The translations under genes were made by a program, and so were the position numbers. The notes under the pieces are model-generated. The model had not been told where the DNA came from, did no database searches, and saw nothing but the letters and a program-made list of their open reading frames with translations. A DNA stretch of 64,000 bases from Magnaporthiopsis rhizophila (lineage: Eukaryota > Ascomycota > Sordariomycetes > Magnaporthales > Magnaporthaceae): positions 200,807 through 264,806 of the forward strand of contig PYSS01000015.1 in assembly GCA_003049465.1 (NCBI GenBank). Reading direction: 5' to 3'. Shown here piece after piece: positions 43,650 through 55,454 of this stretch; position 1 is the stretch's first letter; every line of letters starts with the position of its first letter.

Positions 43650-45392
43650 TTAGCGGGCCGCCTCGGCTGCCAACAGGAACCCGCCATTCTCGAGAAGGCT
43701 GCTCGACGCCACGAAGCTGAACCCGCCAAACAAGTCCTCCTTCGGAGCACCTTCTCTGGTGGGGGACATGGCGTCTGGCAGCTTCGCAGGAGGCGGTACC
43801 CCGCCCCAGGGATCATCTCGCGTCGTTACGACGGGACTCAGGCACAGCTCCGTGAACTCGGGCGCAAAGTTCTCGGCCAGCTCCGGATCCGTAATCATGG
43901 GTTGAATCGGGGGCTCCACCTCGCGCGCCGCTAGCTTCTTCCAGTCGATCTTGCGGAAGAAGCGGTGTTTCTTGATGGTGGCTAGATCCTTGGGCATGTT
44001 GGCCCCAAGCCGCTTCGCTGGTTCCTTCTTTAGAAGCCGCGTGAGCAGGTCCTTTGCATCCGGGCTCAGGAAGTAGGGTAATACCAGCTTCTGCTTCACG
44101 ATGTTGTCCTGGATCTTGGCGTGGTTCTGCCCCCGGAACGGCGGGTTGCCCGTCATCAGGTCGTATCCCAGTGCGCCCAATCCCCACCAGTCCACCGCCT
44201 TGCCGTACTTCTTGCCCTGGATGATCTCGGGCGCCATGTACTCAACCGTGCCCAGGATCGAGTTGCACGAGTCCGACGACGAGTCCACCGCCACCTTTGA
44301 AAGGCCAAAGTCGGTAAGAAGCAAGTGGCCCTCCGAGTCGAGGAGGCAGTTTTCGGGCTTCAGGTCCCGGTACACCACTCCGAGGTTGTCATGCAGATGC
44401 GACAGCGCGAGCACCATCTCGGCCATGTAAAAGGCCGCAACATCCTCCGAGAAGAGTTTTTCCGTGTTGAGGTGCGTAAAGAGCTCTCCGCCCTGTCCAT
44501 ACTCGAGGATGAGGTACAGTTTCTCGTGGTCCTGAAAGGCGTAGTAAAGCTTGACGACGAACGGATGACGGTTGACGCTCTCGAGAATCTGTCGCTCCGT
44601 CTTGGTCTGCTCCACCAACTTCTTATGCACGACGAGCGACGCCTTTTTGAACTGCTTCTGCGCATAGAGTCGGCCGGTGGTGCGCTGCTTCACCAATAGC
44701 ACAGTGCCGTACGTACCCTTGCCGAGGCAGCGCAGTGGTTCAAAATCTTCCGCCGTCATCTTGCGCGGTGGTGGCGGCACGAGCCCGCCCTCTATGGCAT
44801 TGGCGTAAAGGGCGGGGCCCTCGATTACCCCGCCTAGCGTGGAGCACCGCGGGTTGACCGTCTCGCTGACAAAATCTTCGTCCAGGTTGATCTCGTAGCT
44901 GGTCGTTGCGATGGACGACGTCTCATCGCCGCTGTTGCTGGTCTGGCCGCTGCCGAGACGCTCGCGACTGGCCGCCCGGCTGGTCACGTTGCTCACGAAG
45001 CCGGGCCGCCTCTCTGCCGCGAGCCCGAGTGTGGGGAACGCCAGCGGCGAGGTGATGATTCGCTGGCCACGGCTGTCGCTGCGCGTCATCGAAGTGGCGC
45101 GCGAAGACGGGGCCGTGACGTCCAGGCTCAGCGGGTCCATTTGGAGACGAAGTTTGGCGATGCCGCTCACGGCAGGCGAAGGGATGGCCTTGAGCACAGG
45201 GCTGCAATTCGCACTGACCACATCGTCGAGAGCGACTGGCCGCTTCTTGCGGCCTCTCGGCGGCGTCACCACCTTGGAACGCGACGGCAACGTGGCCGTG
45301 GCCCCGTGATCGGAATCCTCGTCGCCCGAGACGGCCGGTGTCCCTTGAAAGCCGCGCACGGTGGAGAGCGCGGGCGCAGCCGGTGCTATCAT
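43650..45392 (-). CDS. AGC kinase of the S6K/Psk1 type
   Basis: A single exon encodes 580 residues. The first 210 are Ser/Pro-rich and disordered-looking. The kinase domain begins at about 217: GKGTYG at 224-229, Lys246 in YAQKQFKK, Glu266 in [14 protein letters not shown] with Asp343, DFG at 361-363 and the activation segment ending GTVEYMAPE. An AGC tail follows ([31 protein letters not shown]) with a hydrophobic motif FGGFSF at 555-560. This layout without a C2 domain matches fission-yeast Psk1, a TORC1-controlled ribosomal S6 kinase; ortholog naming is inference. The T-loop reads [12 protein letters not shown], with Ser at the PDK1 site. Confidence 0.9.
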   Translation of the reverse strand: MIAPAAPALSTVRGFQGTPAVSGDEDSDHGATATLPSRSKVVTPPRGRKKRPVALDDVVSANCSPVLKAIPSPAVSGIAKLRLQMDPLSLDVTAPSSRATSMTRSDSRGQRIITSPLAFPTLGLAAERRPGFVSNVTSRAASRERLGSGQTSNSGDETSSIATTSYEINLDEDFVSETVNPRCSTLGGVIEGPALYANAIEGGLVPPPPRKMTAEDFEPLRCLGKGTYGTVLLVKQRTTGRLYAQKQFKKASLVVHKKLVEQTKTERQILESVNRHPFVVKLYYAFQDHEKLYLILEYGQGGELFTHLNTEKLFSEDVAAFYMAEMVLALSHLHDNLGVVYRDLKPENCLLDSEGHLLLTDFGLSKVAVDSSSDSCNSILGTVEYMAPEIIQGKKYGKAVDWWGLGALGYDLMTGNPPFRGQNHAKIQDNIVKQKLVLPYFLSPDAKDLLTRLLKKEPAKRLGANMPKDLATIKKHRFFRKIDWKKLAAREVEPPIQPMITDPELAENFAPEFTELCLSPVVTTRDDPWGGVPPPAKLPDAMSPTREGAPKEDLFGGFSFVASSSLLENGGFLLAAEAAR

Positions 45393-46724
45393 GGCTGGGT
45401 TCGTCTGCGACGGTGGTGTTTTGTGCGAGAATATTGAAATGAACTTGTTTTGCTTCTTCCCGAGGGCAAAGCAGCGAGTCTTAAACGGTCTCCCTCAGAC
45501 TAACTCCAGTCCCGCCTCAGGGAGGATCTGTGACGGCAGCAGCCGCTGAATCCCAGGCCAGACTTATACACAAGCTGGTGTTGTAAAGATGGTCGCGAGG
45601 GCAGCCCGGCGGCGGATCGGACTGCCGGCCAGGGATTCAAGGCCCAGAGCAGCCGCGCCGTCGCTCGGCGTCGCAGCGATCTTCGGAAAAGGAGGTGCGC
45701 ACAAGGCTCAGGCTTCGGCCGACGCGCATCTGGTGCTTGAAAGAAGAGAGGGAGACGTCGTAGGGCTCTGGCGTAAAATGCATTGGCGATAATCCTTGTT
45801 CAAGGCGCGTCTGTCAGTCGTGTCGTGGTTCGGTTGGTGAGGAAAGGGTCAACCTTTGCTTGAGGAAAGAGTAAGAAAAAGGGAGTGGGAGACGGGGATG
45901 GAGCCAACTAAGGGCAGGCGCTGGCATCCGCATGCAAAAAATAAAAGTGGGCTAGGCAGTTCCGCGCTGTGATTTGGCTGCAGTCCTGCGACACGCGCCT
46001 GGTCAGGGCTGAATCAGGTTCAATTGACAGCGGAGCCAGCCAGCTGTCTGGCCGAGCGTCAGGCTCACTCAGCTCTCCCCCTCAGGCCCAGTGCTGGTTG
46101 GTGCTGGCCCGGCCCAGGGCTGCTGTTCAGGGCGGGCTGCGTGCGGAGGTGGGTGCTGGACGCTGGGGGCAGAGAGTGGACCCATGCAGCGTCGAATGAC
46201 GGCCAAGGGTTTCGTGGTCAGCAGCAACAAAGGATGCGATGAAGCACATGGCCCCTCCTTTTCGCTGCTTCTGGAAGTTTGAGGCCAAAACGGATCACCA
46301 TCTCCGACACCAGACCCGACTGTTTAATTCTCCCTTGTCTCGGTGCAGCACTTTGTGATGTACATCTAGTCTCTGATCTTCAAATTAAAAACTTTTGTAC
46401 ACTTTGTGGAACCTTAAAATTGTCTTGTCTCGTTGGAAAGGGGCTTTGTTTCCTCCTAGGCTCTCCCTTTCCACTATGAGCCTCCATAGGCTATGTGCTC
46501 ATCGGTTCTCTGGCAAAGAGTAGTGGATTGCTTTGTGTTTTTTTTTTTTTTTTTTTTTTTTTCTCCGACTTGTTCCTCGGGTGCATTCAGGGTATCTATC
46601 TACCTTGTAGGTATCCATCTACGTAGTTGCCTATCAACCACCAAGGTACTTACATAGCCGTCAGGTATGTCTCAACATCGCGGAACAGAAATCAAAGTGG
46701 ACCGCATCAGCCTTGCTAGACATC
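45393..46724. other. intergenic, 1.3 kb
   Basis: Promoter of the PSK1-like kinase and 3' flank of PRP4. It includes a 25-T run and short TAGG-type repeats at about 46600-46665. No gene is seen. Confidence 0.55.
46538..46562 (+). repeat. T homopolymer (25 nt)
   Basis: Uninterrupted run downstream of the PRP4 stop. Confidence 0.9.
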
Positions 46725-48477
46725 TCAGACCCCATCGCCGTCATTGCGCCCCCAAAGCTTGACCGTGCGGTCGTGCCCACCGCTGACAATCCACTTCCCG
46801 TCCCTGCTTACGTCAACGCTGGCGACGGGGCCAGTGTGCCCGCTGAGGGACTGAACCAGAGCCCAGTCGTCCGCAGAGAATATGTTGACTTTGTTGTCGA
46901 AGCCGCTCGAAACGACAAAGGTGCCCGACTTCTTCGGCTGAGGCTGCCCTTTCTCGTCCAGTCCCAGGGGGTTCCCACTCAGCGGGCCGTCCATGCCCTT
47001 AAACCAGCGCATGTCCGACACGGCGCTTGTGTGTGCCCCGATGCCTCCGGTGCGCTGCGCCTTACGGACGTCCCAGCACTTGATCCAGCCATCGGCAGAG
47101 GCCGACATAACGCGGTAGCCGTCCGATGACCAGTCGAGCGCATATATTGGCTTGATGTGTCCGTCCTGGTGCCCGTCGAGTATGAAGATTGTTCTGCCCG
47201 TCCTGAGGTCCCACACCCTGCCGATGCTGTCTTGGCCTGCGCTGGCCAGGAGCGACCCATCCTCGTTGAAGCTGACGGCAAAGACCCCGCGAGAGTGACC
47301 CTCCTGTAGCAGGAGCTCCGTCCTCTTCTCCACGTCCCATAGCCTCCACGACGTGTCTTCCGAGGCCGAAGCTAGATATCGACCAGACGGGTGGAATTCG
47401 ACTCGACAGACCCTCTGGGTGTGGCCCGAGAGTGTGGCAAGAGGTGTGTCCTGGTTGAGAGACCACATGTGTATCTGGCCTTCTGCTCCGCCAGTGGCCA
47501 TGTTCACGGCGTCGGGAGAAACGCCGCTCTCGGGGATGGTCGCGCCGGGAAACCACGAAAGGCCGCTCACCTTGTTGGTGTGGCCCCTAAACGTCCTCGT
47601 CTCCTGCAGGTCCGGGATGGTAAAAAGCTTCACCGATCCGCCCCAGTTACCTGCTGCGACAAATTCCCCGTTTGGCGATATCCTCGTGATGCTCAGGTGA
47701 CGCTGGCCCGCCGTCTGCGAGCCCTGGAGTTCGAATCCCTGTAGCTTATCCTTGATCTGTTTCCGGAATCTGATGTGTGTTCTCTGAGAGATACTGGACT
47801 CCTGTTTCTGGAAGGCCAGGCGCTGCTTTGCCCGTGGTAGTGAGTACCTGGCAATATCTCTCCTTGCTTCCAGTAGCTCAGGCTCTCCTCTGGTGTAGAA
47901 CTCCTCCTCGCGCTCCTCTGCGTCACCTGAGGCTGCATCATCGGCGTCCTCCATATCGATATCCTGGGCCGGCTCCTCGTTTCCCCTCTCCCGCTCCTTT
48001 TCCCTCATCAGGAGCTCTCGCAGCCGGTCTCGGCGATCTGCTGGGCCCTCGCCGAAGAGCGTTATTGGCTTGCCCATCTCCCGGAGTTTCGCTCTGACGC
48101 GGCCATCGTCTGTGGGCACCGCAATATTCGCGGCTAGCCGTTTCCTTTCGAACTGCGACATAAGTACCGAGGCCTTCTCGGATGCGATGCCAGCCCCGCC
48201 GGTGGGAACATCATAGTCGTAGTCGACCGCTGAAGCAAACGTTGTTGTCAGTCTGCCACCGTGGGCTCTCGCAGATTGAGAGGTGATATAGGATGGTTTG
48301 GCACCTACGGATGTTGCTAAGGTCTATGCCGCGTTTCTGTAGACGTGCGTCATCTTGGGAGTCAGCCCATTCTCTGAGGCAAGGAAACGAAAAGAAAGTG
48401 AAGTGAGAAACGGGAAAACGAACCTCCGACTCGGCCTCTTCGACATAGGCCTGGCGGGATGGATGTACCATTGACAT
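46725..48477 (-). CDS. PRP4: U4/U6 small nuclear ribonucleoprotein Prp4 (WD40)
   Basis: Exons 48309-48477 and 46725-48229 (79-nt intron, donor GTAGGT, phase 1) give 557 residues. The N-terminus MSMVHPSRQAYVEEAE is typical. The SFM motif region reads FERKRLAANIAVPTDDGRVRAKLREMGKPITLFGEGPADRRDRLRELL. Seven WD40 repeats fill the C-terminal two thirds (SVKLFTIPDLQETRTFRGH ... HMWSLN ... RLWDVE ... RVWDLRTG ... IKCWDVRK ... VKLWGRN). Prp4 forms the Prp3-Prp4 heterodimer of the U4/U6.U5 tri-snRNP. Within exon 1 a pyrimidine-rich, GT-started, CAG-ended stretch (VRFPVSHFTFFSFPCLR) looks like an intron, but its 50 nt would break the frame, so it is kept as coding here. It is divergent from the cyclin gene. 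Confidence 0.92.
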
Positions 48478-49012
48478 CTTGTGGATCTGCGCCGCGGGGA
48501 CGAATCGAGTAGTTGCTGCCGGGAATTTTGAGCAGATCCGAGCGCGGTTTTGCGATCTCGGCTTGGCCAACTGAAGTCGTTCGTGGCTGACGCTTTCACA
48601 GCTCTGGATGGCTCGAACCGCCCACTCGGGTTTGCGGCGGGCCAAGACGCGTTGCCCAAGGCAGGGTGCGCGCGCTCACATGAATTTATGGATGCTGGCT
48701 GCTAGGTTGAAGTTTCTTAAAGTACCCTCCTCTATCTTTGTGGACAGAAGGAACCAATCTGGTACTTACGGGTTGGTGGATCGAGCAGCCTCCACAATTC
48801 AGCCACAGTGAGCCGGGCGCGAGCCACGACGTGGATTCCACTCTTTTGCAATTCCATAGGTTGACAGAACGGGATCCATCCATTGCGCCCGCCCTGATCC
48901 AGATTTGCTAGCAGCCGATAGTATTCGCAAGCCGAGCCTGCAATGCACTCTCGACCTCTTCAGCCATCTATCTGCCATCGTTCTTCTACAGTATCGCGAC
49001 GTCTCGGAAACG
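48478..49012. other. divergent promoter region, PRP4 / cyclin, 535 bp
   Basis: No gene is seen. It is presumably a shared bidirectional promoter. Confidence 0.55.
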
Positions 49013-50593
49013 ATGGCGAGCATCGATCGGTACAGGCCTGCCCGAGAGGGCTATCAACCACCTACAATGCCGACAAAGCCTCCTCTGCCGACCGACCGAC
49101 TCTCGAGATCTCCTACCCGCCGACACGCCGTGCCTCCGGCCGTGCCGTCGCCGCCGGTTCCGACGTCACGCAACTCGCCGCCCCGCCCCGCGTCCAGGCG
49201 CGTGGTGCCTTCGCCTGCACACCCGGCCGCGGCAGCAGCGCCGCCCCCCAAGCCCAAGACCAGCCAATGGTTCTTCACCCCCAATGAGATTCTCGCCACC
49301 CAAAGCATAGTCGACGGTTTACGCCCGGCCGAGGAGCGTGTGAGGAGAGCCAAGGGTGTCAGCTTTATCTACCAGGCTGGCGTCCTCCTGGAGCTGCCGC
49401 AGATCACTCTCTGGGTGGCTGCTGTCTTTTTCCACAGGTTTTTCATGAGGGTCAGCCTGGTGGAGGAGAAGAACGGAGTACATCATTATGTAAGTTAATA
49501 TTTGCCATTGATCGGCGTCCCCCTCCGAACGGTCATGCAAAGGAGTAGTTGTGTGCACAAACGCGATGCAACCCGCACCCTGCTCATCGAGGCTGCGGTG
49601 GAGAGCACGTCGGCATGACTGAGCTTATCACTAACATGCGCCCATCTTCAGAATATCGCTGCAACTGCCCTGTTCCTGGCGAACAAGACCCAAGAAGACT
49701 GTCGCAAGACAAAGGACCTGATTATCTCGGTCGCTCGGGTAGCGCAGAAGAACCCAAGTCTGATCATCGATGAGCAGAGCAAGGAGTACTGGCGTTGGAG
49801 AGATAGCATTCTGATGCACGAGGAGATAATGCTGGAGATTCTCACCTTCGACCTCATGGTTGATATCCCCTACCAGCCGCTGTTTGATTACCTCAAGAGG
49901 CTGGATCTTCACCATAACAAACGACTTCGGGATGCCGCCTGGGCCTACATCAACGACTCTTGTTTCAGCATGCTGCCGTTGCTGATGTCGGCGCCCGACA
50001 TTGCCGCAAGCTCCATCTTCTTTGCCAGCGTTTCTACCGGTGAGAAGATTGATGATGTCCAGGGCGAGCCTTGGTGGCATCATCTGAAAGCCGACGAGAC
50101 GCGCATCGTAAAGGCAATAGACGTCATCGTCGAGTTCTACAACGAGAATCCTCTCGGCAAGAAGGACCAACGATACCAGGGCTCGCCCAAGTTCTCGCTC
50201 GAGAGCACCCGGCGCAGGGGCGCCGACACTATCCTGAGCCAGACCGAGGTCGGCTCGAGCCACAATGGCACGCCCTTGGGCACAGACCGGGGCACTCAGA
50301 GCCCCAGCGCCCGCGCCGCCGTCAACAGCCGCGTAGATGGCGAGCGCGAACGAGACAGCAACGGCACCACCAATGAGCCCGGTGCCGCCAGCGCGAACAC
50401 GGCCAGGGACTCTGCCGGCGGGGCAACGTTGCTCCCGTCAGATGCCGAATCGCAATCGCAGTTGGCAAGACCAAACGGCTCTGGTCTCTCGCCAGGCATA
50501 AAGCGTGGGCCCGGGCAGGAGCCGGATGCTGAGAGGCTTGTTAAGAAGCCGCGCCTCACAGACGAGGACGAGGGCGAAGTGCAGGAGTCATAA
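49013..50593 (+). CDS. transcription-type cyclin (cyclin T/K, Bur2/Pch1-like)
   Basis: Exons 49013-49489 and 49652-50593 (162-nt intron, phase 0) give 472 residues. A Pro/Ser-rich start leads to the first cyclin box from about residue 84: SQWFFTPNEILATQSIVDGLRPAEERVRRAKGVSFIYQAG, then LELPQITLWVAAVFFHRFFMR. Splicing joins GVHHY to NIAATALFLANKTQEDCRKTKDLI. The second box is YWRWRDSILMHEEIMLEILTFDLMVDIPY...KRLRDAAWAYINDSCFSMLPLLM. The last 150 residues are disordered, with a basic VKKPRL. The pattern fits cyclins that partner Cdk9/Bur1-type CTD kinases in transcription elongation. Ctk2 is an alternative, but those are usually shorter. Confidence 0.88.
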
Positions 50594-51049
50594 CTGGAGC
50601 ATGTTTCATTCGCTGGCCTCTCGGCCTGGGAAATGTGCTCCACAGGTGAGAGAGGGCTGTGTGTACTTTTTTGTGCTTTTATCATCATTAATCGGGCCGA
50701 GGCCATTGGGAGGCACCGGAAACGGCACTCTGCCGGGGCTACAGGGCGCATCTATTAATCTCTTCCCGCCCATCATTCTCATGGGTGCTGTCGTTCGGAC
50801 CCGTGTCTTCAACTCTCATTTTCCAAATTCTTTTCGATAATCGTTCCCTGTTTTCGTCACTCATGGTTCCGGCCGGTACGTCAGGATTTCCTTCGGCCTA
50901 CACACTTATTGAAGCAATCAGATACAAGTCCAAACACGCTCCACAGCAGAAAGCGCTGTTCCCCATGGCTCGTCATTGATAGGCCCCGAAACTACTGACT
51001 TTGATTTGAAGGCTCGGCTTTCTTCTCTTCCGCATTTTGCTATTCGCCT
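50594..51049. other. convergent intergenic, 456 bp
   Basis: 3' flanks of the cyclin and DUS4 genes. Nothing else is seen. Confidence 0.6.
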
Positions 51050-52551
51050 CTAAAATCCGTCACTAGACGTGAACCGCCTTAGGCCCAACCCTCCGCGTTC
51101 CTCTGTCATCTTCTCGTCCAGCAAGTCAATCAAGTCAAGCATGTTTGTGCATGCAATGAGAGCCATTCTTTCTTTCTTGTTCAACAACGAGCGCTTGTCC
51201 GAACCGAACCCAGGGCCGGTCATTTCCGTCAGGTGGTGCTGAACAAGCTTCAGGGGCAGCGGCGCGCGAGCGACCCTGTTCATGAAGCGCTCGACAACGT
51301 CCCAGGAACACGTGCCCTGGTTGGAGAAGAGTGCGGGGTTGGCCAGGATCGCGCGGGCAGACATCAACCCTGCCAACTTAGGCAGCATGGGAGATAATGT
51401 GCTGCTAGAATGCTCCGGGTCGGAGCGGGGCTTGCATGGTGCCGCCACGCTGGGTGGTGCTCCATCTAGCCTGAGCAAGGGTGATGAAAACGGCAAGGCA
51501 TCCAGGGTGAAAACGTCGCCGGATACCAGGATCGGGACGGCGTCACCGTATTTCGAGGTGAGCACCTCGAGCGCCTCGATGTTTATAGGATCGCTCGAGG
51601 GCGTGTATCTCGTCCGAGGATGGATGGTGAGGAAGTCTATCTGCCGATTCTGTGGGTGGCCAAGGACCGTGTCGATAAAGTCCATGGTCTTTCTGTAGGG
51701 GGGGGGACGGGTAGTAGGTAGGTTCCTAGTCAGCGCGCGTGCACACACTGAGTCTACGGCACCCCGGAAACAGGGCATGACCAGCGAGCATACCTGAGGT
51801 CCTTGTGTACGCGTATCTTGACGCTGACGCTCTTGCCACCGGGGTCGTTTTTGGACTCGTCCAGCGCAACCGCCCACCCGTCCGCGCGCAGGCGGCTCCT
51901 GGTCTCGACGACCATGTCCCGGACAAGCTCCCTCCTGTCCATCAGGGCCGCGCCCAGGACCTCGGCGCATGCCCAAGACTGGGGACATCCGCAGTTGAGA
52001 TCAACGCCGCTGACATAAGGGGCGACGAGGGAGGAGGCCCGAGAGAACTCCAGGGGCGAGTTGGAACCGAACTGAACTATGGTTGGCGGCTGCGGCGCAT
52101 ACGAGGCAAGCGTGAAATCTACACCCCGCATGGGACACCAATCGTTATTTTTGGGAGCTGGGGGATTGGGTGGCTCCGTGGCATACGAGACTGAGGCAAG
52201 CGATGGGTATAAAAGCCCAACAACAGGATTCAAAGATCTCAGTTTGTGTCTTACCGCTATCCCGGGCAAATTGGTTTCGGTTGAACTCTTTGGCGAGTAC
52301 CATGGGCGTCCAGCACAGATCAACTCCATACGAATAGACGGTTTGGCGGAACGCAAGCTGGTGACCACTTTGTCAGGCTTTTTTTTTTCTACCCCGGGCC
52401 GCCAAGGTTGAATCGAGACACGACCGTGGAAAGAACAGAGACATGGGAGATGCCAAACCTTGCTATATCTGACCATTGGTGCCGAAGCATAGACGAACCT
52501 GCTTTGGTCCTTTGCCAGCTCGAATATTTTAAGAGGACTTGTCCTGGCCAT
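51050..52551 (-). CDS. DUS4: tRNA-dihydrouridine synthase, Dus4 type
   Basis: Exons 52459-52551, 52255-52357, 51794-52118 and 51050-51692 (phases 0, 1 and 2) give 387 residues. The order of motifs is that of Dus4: ASAPMVRYSK|LAFRQTV, YGVDLCWTPMVLAKEFNRNQFARDS, the FMN-barrel strand PTIVQFGSNSP, the catalytic-Cys loop GVDLNCGCPQSWA, SVKIRVHKDLRKTMDF, the TIHPRTR motif, DAVPILVSGDVF and GLMSARAILANPALF. Dus4 reduces uridine 20a/20b in the tRNA D-loop using FMN and NADPH. The stretch between VSGDVF and GLMSARA carries an insert of about 45 residues (LPFSSPLLRLDGAPPSV...) not expected in compact Dus4 enzymes. It is head-to-head with the RBM42-like gene and tail-to-tail with the cyclin gene. Confidence 0.93.
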
Positions 52552-53347
52552 CAGCTACCAGCCGGACCAGCGCAACGAAGGGTGTGGATGAGCGAGTATC
52601 TAGACGCCCCGAGTTCAAAACATCTAGGGTATTTACATATCTAACTGCATCAAGTAAAGAACTGAGAGAAGATATCGGGAGACGAAGCGTGGTGAAAGAA
52701 CAAGGACGCAAAAGAAAAAAGCAAAGGCAACGTGACCTGTGCTCTCACCAAAGCACAGCACTTACTGGATTGTCTGGGCGGCCATGTTGAGCTGGGAAAA
52801 AATAAACTAGAGCAAGATGTGGCCTTGATACCAACACTCTTTTTGGTTTTCTGGTGCCAAACCCGTCCCTCACTTGCTGCTTTGGAGGTGGGATGGCGGG
52901 CGGGTTCCTGGATTGGGTGGGTATTTCCGGAGCTTTTGGCCTAAAAAGGGTTGTTATAGCAGCATCACGTGACACACTTTGATCTGCTGCCCAAGTTGTG
53001 CTCGCTATCCGTCGGAGCCGCATTTGGCCTTGGACCCGCAGCAGCGCAACGGCACGACGCCCTCAGCGAGAACACGCCGGTTGCGACTTCCTCGCTCGAC
53101 CTCGACGTCATTCCGCCACCATTTGGCACCGACCAGCAAACATTTTGGAGCTGTTGACGCGCGCGCACGGGCCTCAAAGAGGGACAGACGCATCAGATTT
53201 TTATCAGCGGTCGCACGCGCAAACAAGAGGGACGAAGGAAAAAGAACTACACAGCCACAAAAGCTCGGCCATCGCTGGAAGGGCTGAGGGCCATAGGTAC
53301 GTGCCCGAGCAGCTGGGTGGTGACAACTCTGCGACAAAACGTTCATC
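52552..53347. other. divergent promoter region, DUS4 / RBM42-like, 796 bp
   Basis: No gene was accepted. An ATCACGTGAC motif (CACGTG core, 52965-52970) lies about 380 bp upstream of the RBM42-like start. Confidence 0.5.
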
Positions 53348-54652
53348 ATGTCGTACCCGGGTCCGCCAGGTGTCAGCTCGCCACACCCATCGCTGCCTCC
53401 GCGACCGCCCTCGGCGTCGACGGTCAAGAAGCCCGCTGGCGCACCGCCGGGACCGCCCTCGTCCCGATTCCCTCCTCTACCAACATCGTACGGCGCGACC
53501 GCTCCCCCTGGATACCCGGCCGCTGCAGCCGCTGCGCCGTATTCATACCCTACCACCGCCGCGCCTGCGAGCTATACCTCTCCGGCCACCACCACCGCGC
53601 CGCCAGCCCACTATGGCGCCTCGCCCACATTTTACTCACAACCGCCCTCCGCGGCCCCGGTGAAAACCGCAGGCACCTTCGGGCGTGGCGGGCACAACGG
53701 GGGTGGCAACAACAGCAGCAATCGCCACGGCGGCGGCCCCAACGGCGCATACTCGACATACAGCAACACGTTCTCACCAACAGCGCCGGCCTACCCAAGC
53801 CAGGCGCCGCAAATCAGGAACCCGTTCCCCGCACCCGGCGTCTCAACAACGGCCGCCGCGCCGGCCCCGCACTCGGCCGCGAACGATGAGGCTGAGATGG
53901 CCGCGCAGATCGCGCAGTGGCAGAGCGCCTACATCCCTAAGAGTGAGGCCGACCACATGGCTGCCGCGGTCGCGGGAGCATATCCGTATGTTGGGGCGGA
54001 CGCGCAGCAGCCGCAGGCGCAATACCCACAATACCCGCAGGCCCAGGCACCAGGCGCCGGTGGCGGGGCCGAATCGGGAGACGGCGCGGATGAGACGGCG
54101 GGCCGGGCGCCAGGCCACAAGAAGACGGTGTACCGATCCGGCGGCGGCAAGAAGTGGACCGACGACACGCTGCTGGAGTGGGATCCGTCGCACCTGAGGC
54201 TCTTTGTGGGCAACCTGGCGGGCGAAACGACAGACGAGTCGCTGCTGAAGGCCTTCTCCCGCTGGAAGAGTGTGGCCAAGGCCAAGGTGATCCGCGACAA
54301 GCACAACAACAAGAGCAGGGGTTACGGATTCGTCGCCTTCGCAGATGCCGACGACTTCTTCCAGGCGGCCAAGGAGATGAACGGGAAGTACATCCAGAGC
54401 CACCCCGTGACTATTAAGAAGGCTAAGGACGACATCGTACGCAAGAATGTCAAGGAGGACAAGAGGAATTACGGAAAGAACAAGAAGCACGGCGGGTACA
54501 GAGGGGGAGGAGGCTCAGGCTCAGGCTCAGGTTCAGGGGCAGGTACGGGTGCAGGAGGAGCAGGCTACGAGCCACAGCTGGGCCCCGTGCGCCCCGGCGG
54601 TGTGGTGAAGCCCGGACAAAAGACGAAAGGAGGCCTCAAGCTGCTGGGTTGA
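53348..54652 (+). CDS. RRM RNA-binding protein, RBM42-like
   Basis: A single exon encodes 434 residues. The N-terminal 270 are Pro/Ala/Tyr/Gln-rich and disordered, including EMAAQIAQWQSAYIPKSEADHMAAAVAGAYPY, which may be a short helix. After KKTVYRSGGGKKWTDDTLLEWDPSHLRLFVGNLAG the RRM runs from about 278 to 360. It carries RNP2 (LFVGNL) and RNP1 (SRGYGFVAF), and ends KYIQSHPVTIKKAKDDI. The WxDxTLLEWD...RLFVGNLG entry and the C-terminal RRM position are RBM42 features. The tail is Gly/Ser-rich and closes KTKGGLKLLG. RBM42 acts in splicing (tri-snRNP-associated) and mRNP biology; the specific fungal role is not readable. Confidence 0.87.
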   Translation: MSYPGPPGVSSPHPSLPPRPPSASTVKKPAGAPPGPPSSRFPPLPTSYGATAPPGYPAAAAAAPYSYPTTAAPASYTSPATTTAPPAHYGASPTFYSQPPSAAPVKTAGTFGRGGHNGGGNNSSNRHGGGPNGAYSTYSNTFSPTAPAYPSQAPQIRNPFPAPGVSTTAAAPAPHSAANDEAEMAAQIAQWQSAYIPKSEADHMAAAVAGAYPYVGADAQQPQAQYPQYPQAQAPGAGGGAESGDGADETAGRAPGHKKTVYRSGGGKKWTDDTLLEWDPSHLRLFVGNLAGETTDESLLKAFSRWKSVAKAKVIRDKHNNKSRGYGFVAFADADDFFQAAKEMNGKYIQSHPVTIKKAKDDIVRKNVKEDKRNYGKNKKHGGYRGGGGSGSGSGSGAGTGAGGAGYEPQLGPVRPGGVVKPGQKTKGGLKLLG

Positions 54653-55058
54653 GCAAGCGACTCGCCCGGCCGGTGGCTGCGTCGCCATCTTCCCCATACA
54701 TGGCCCAGTGCTTTGCTGTCAGCCTGGCAGGGCTGCTGCCGTGCTCGTCCACGGGTAACCCGGACTTGGAAGGTCTGACGTGGTTTCAGAGGCGGTGGGT
54801 GGGGTGGGTTCTCTTTTCCAAAATACCATTCGGCAGCGTAGACGGTAATCCAGCATAGAGGTGCTTACATGGCAGTTTCCCCAAATATCCAGATTCGTGG
54901 CGTAATGCGCATACGCTGCCCGCCACTCTTCGGGAATGCATGATTCGGAGACGATTATTCTGGGAGAGAGGGTCGTAAACCAGTCGGCTAAACCTTGGGG
55001 TATTAGGTGTTGGGGGCCTCCTGACTTGGGTGTCCCTCTGCCACGGCTATTTTATCTG

Positions 55059-55086
55059 TTTTTTTTTTTTTTTTTTTTTTTTTTTT
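55059..55086 (+). repeat. T homopolymer (28 nt)
   Basis: Uninterrupted run between the RBM42-like gene and the duplicated segment. Confidence 0.9.
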
Positions 55087-55454
55087 CCTCTTTCTTTCTG
55101 TCTAACCGTCCTTCGCCTTACACACCCGTCGGCCTGCCAAGCCAAACCTTGGGGGTTTTGACGGCCACGTTGGGATGGCTGGTTGAGGTGTCGTGGGATG
55201 TATGTGCCTACCCAAGTGTGTGCATAGCGCAGGCACAGAGCCGAGCCGATGTCATCCGTCCATCCCATCCCAGTCCGGCCCGAATTGTCTCCTTTTCTTC
55301 TTTTTTTCCCCCGGCCTAGGGCAAAGTTTTGTTTTCTAGCGTCGGGAATGTGCGTTGTCGAACAAATAAAAAAGACACACGACCCCTAGGCAGGCAGGGA
55401 GGCAGGCATCGCACACGAACATGCGCTGCTTCCGGCTCCTTGGTTTTTTTCTTC

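Noticed and set aside
48905..49012. Longer N-terminus of the cyclin
   Set aside because: The upstream in-frame codons begin at TTG, not ATG; the first in-frame ATG is at 49013 (MASIDRYRP), in good context.
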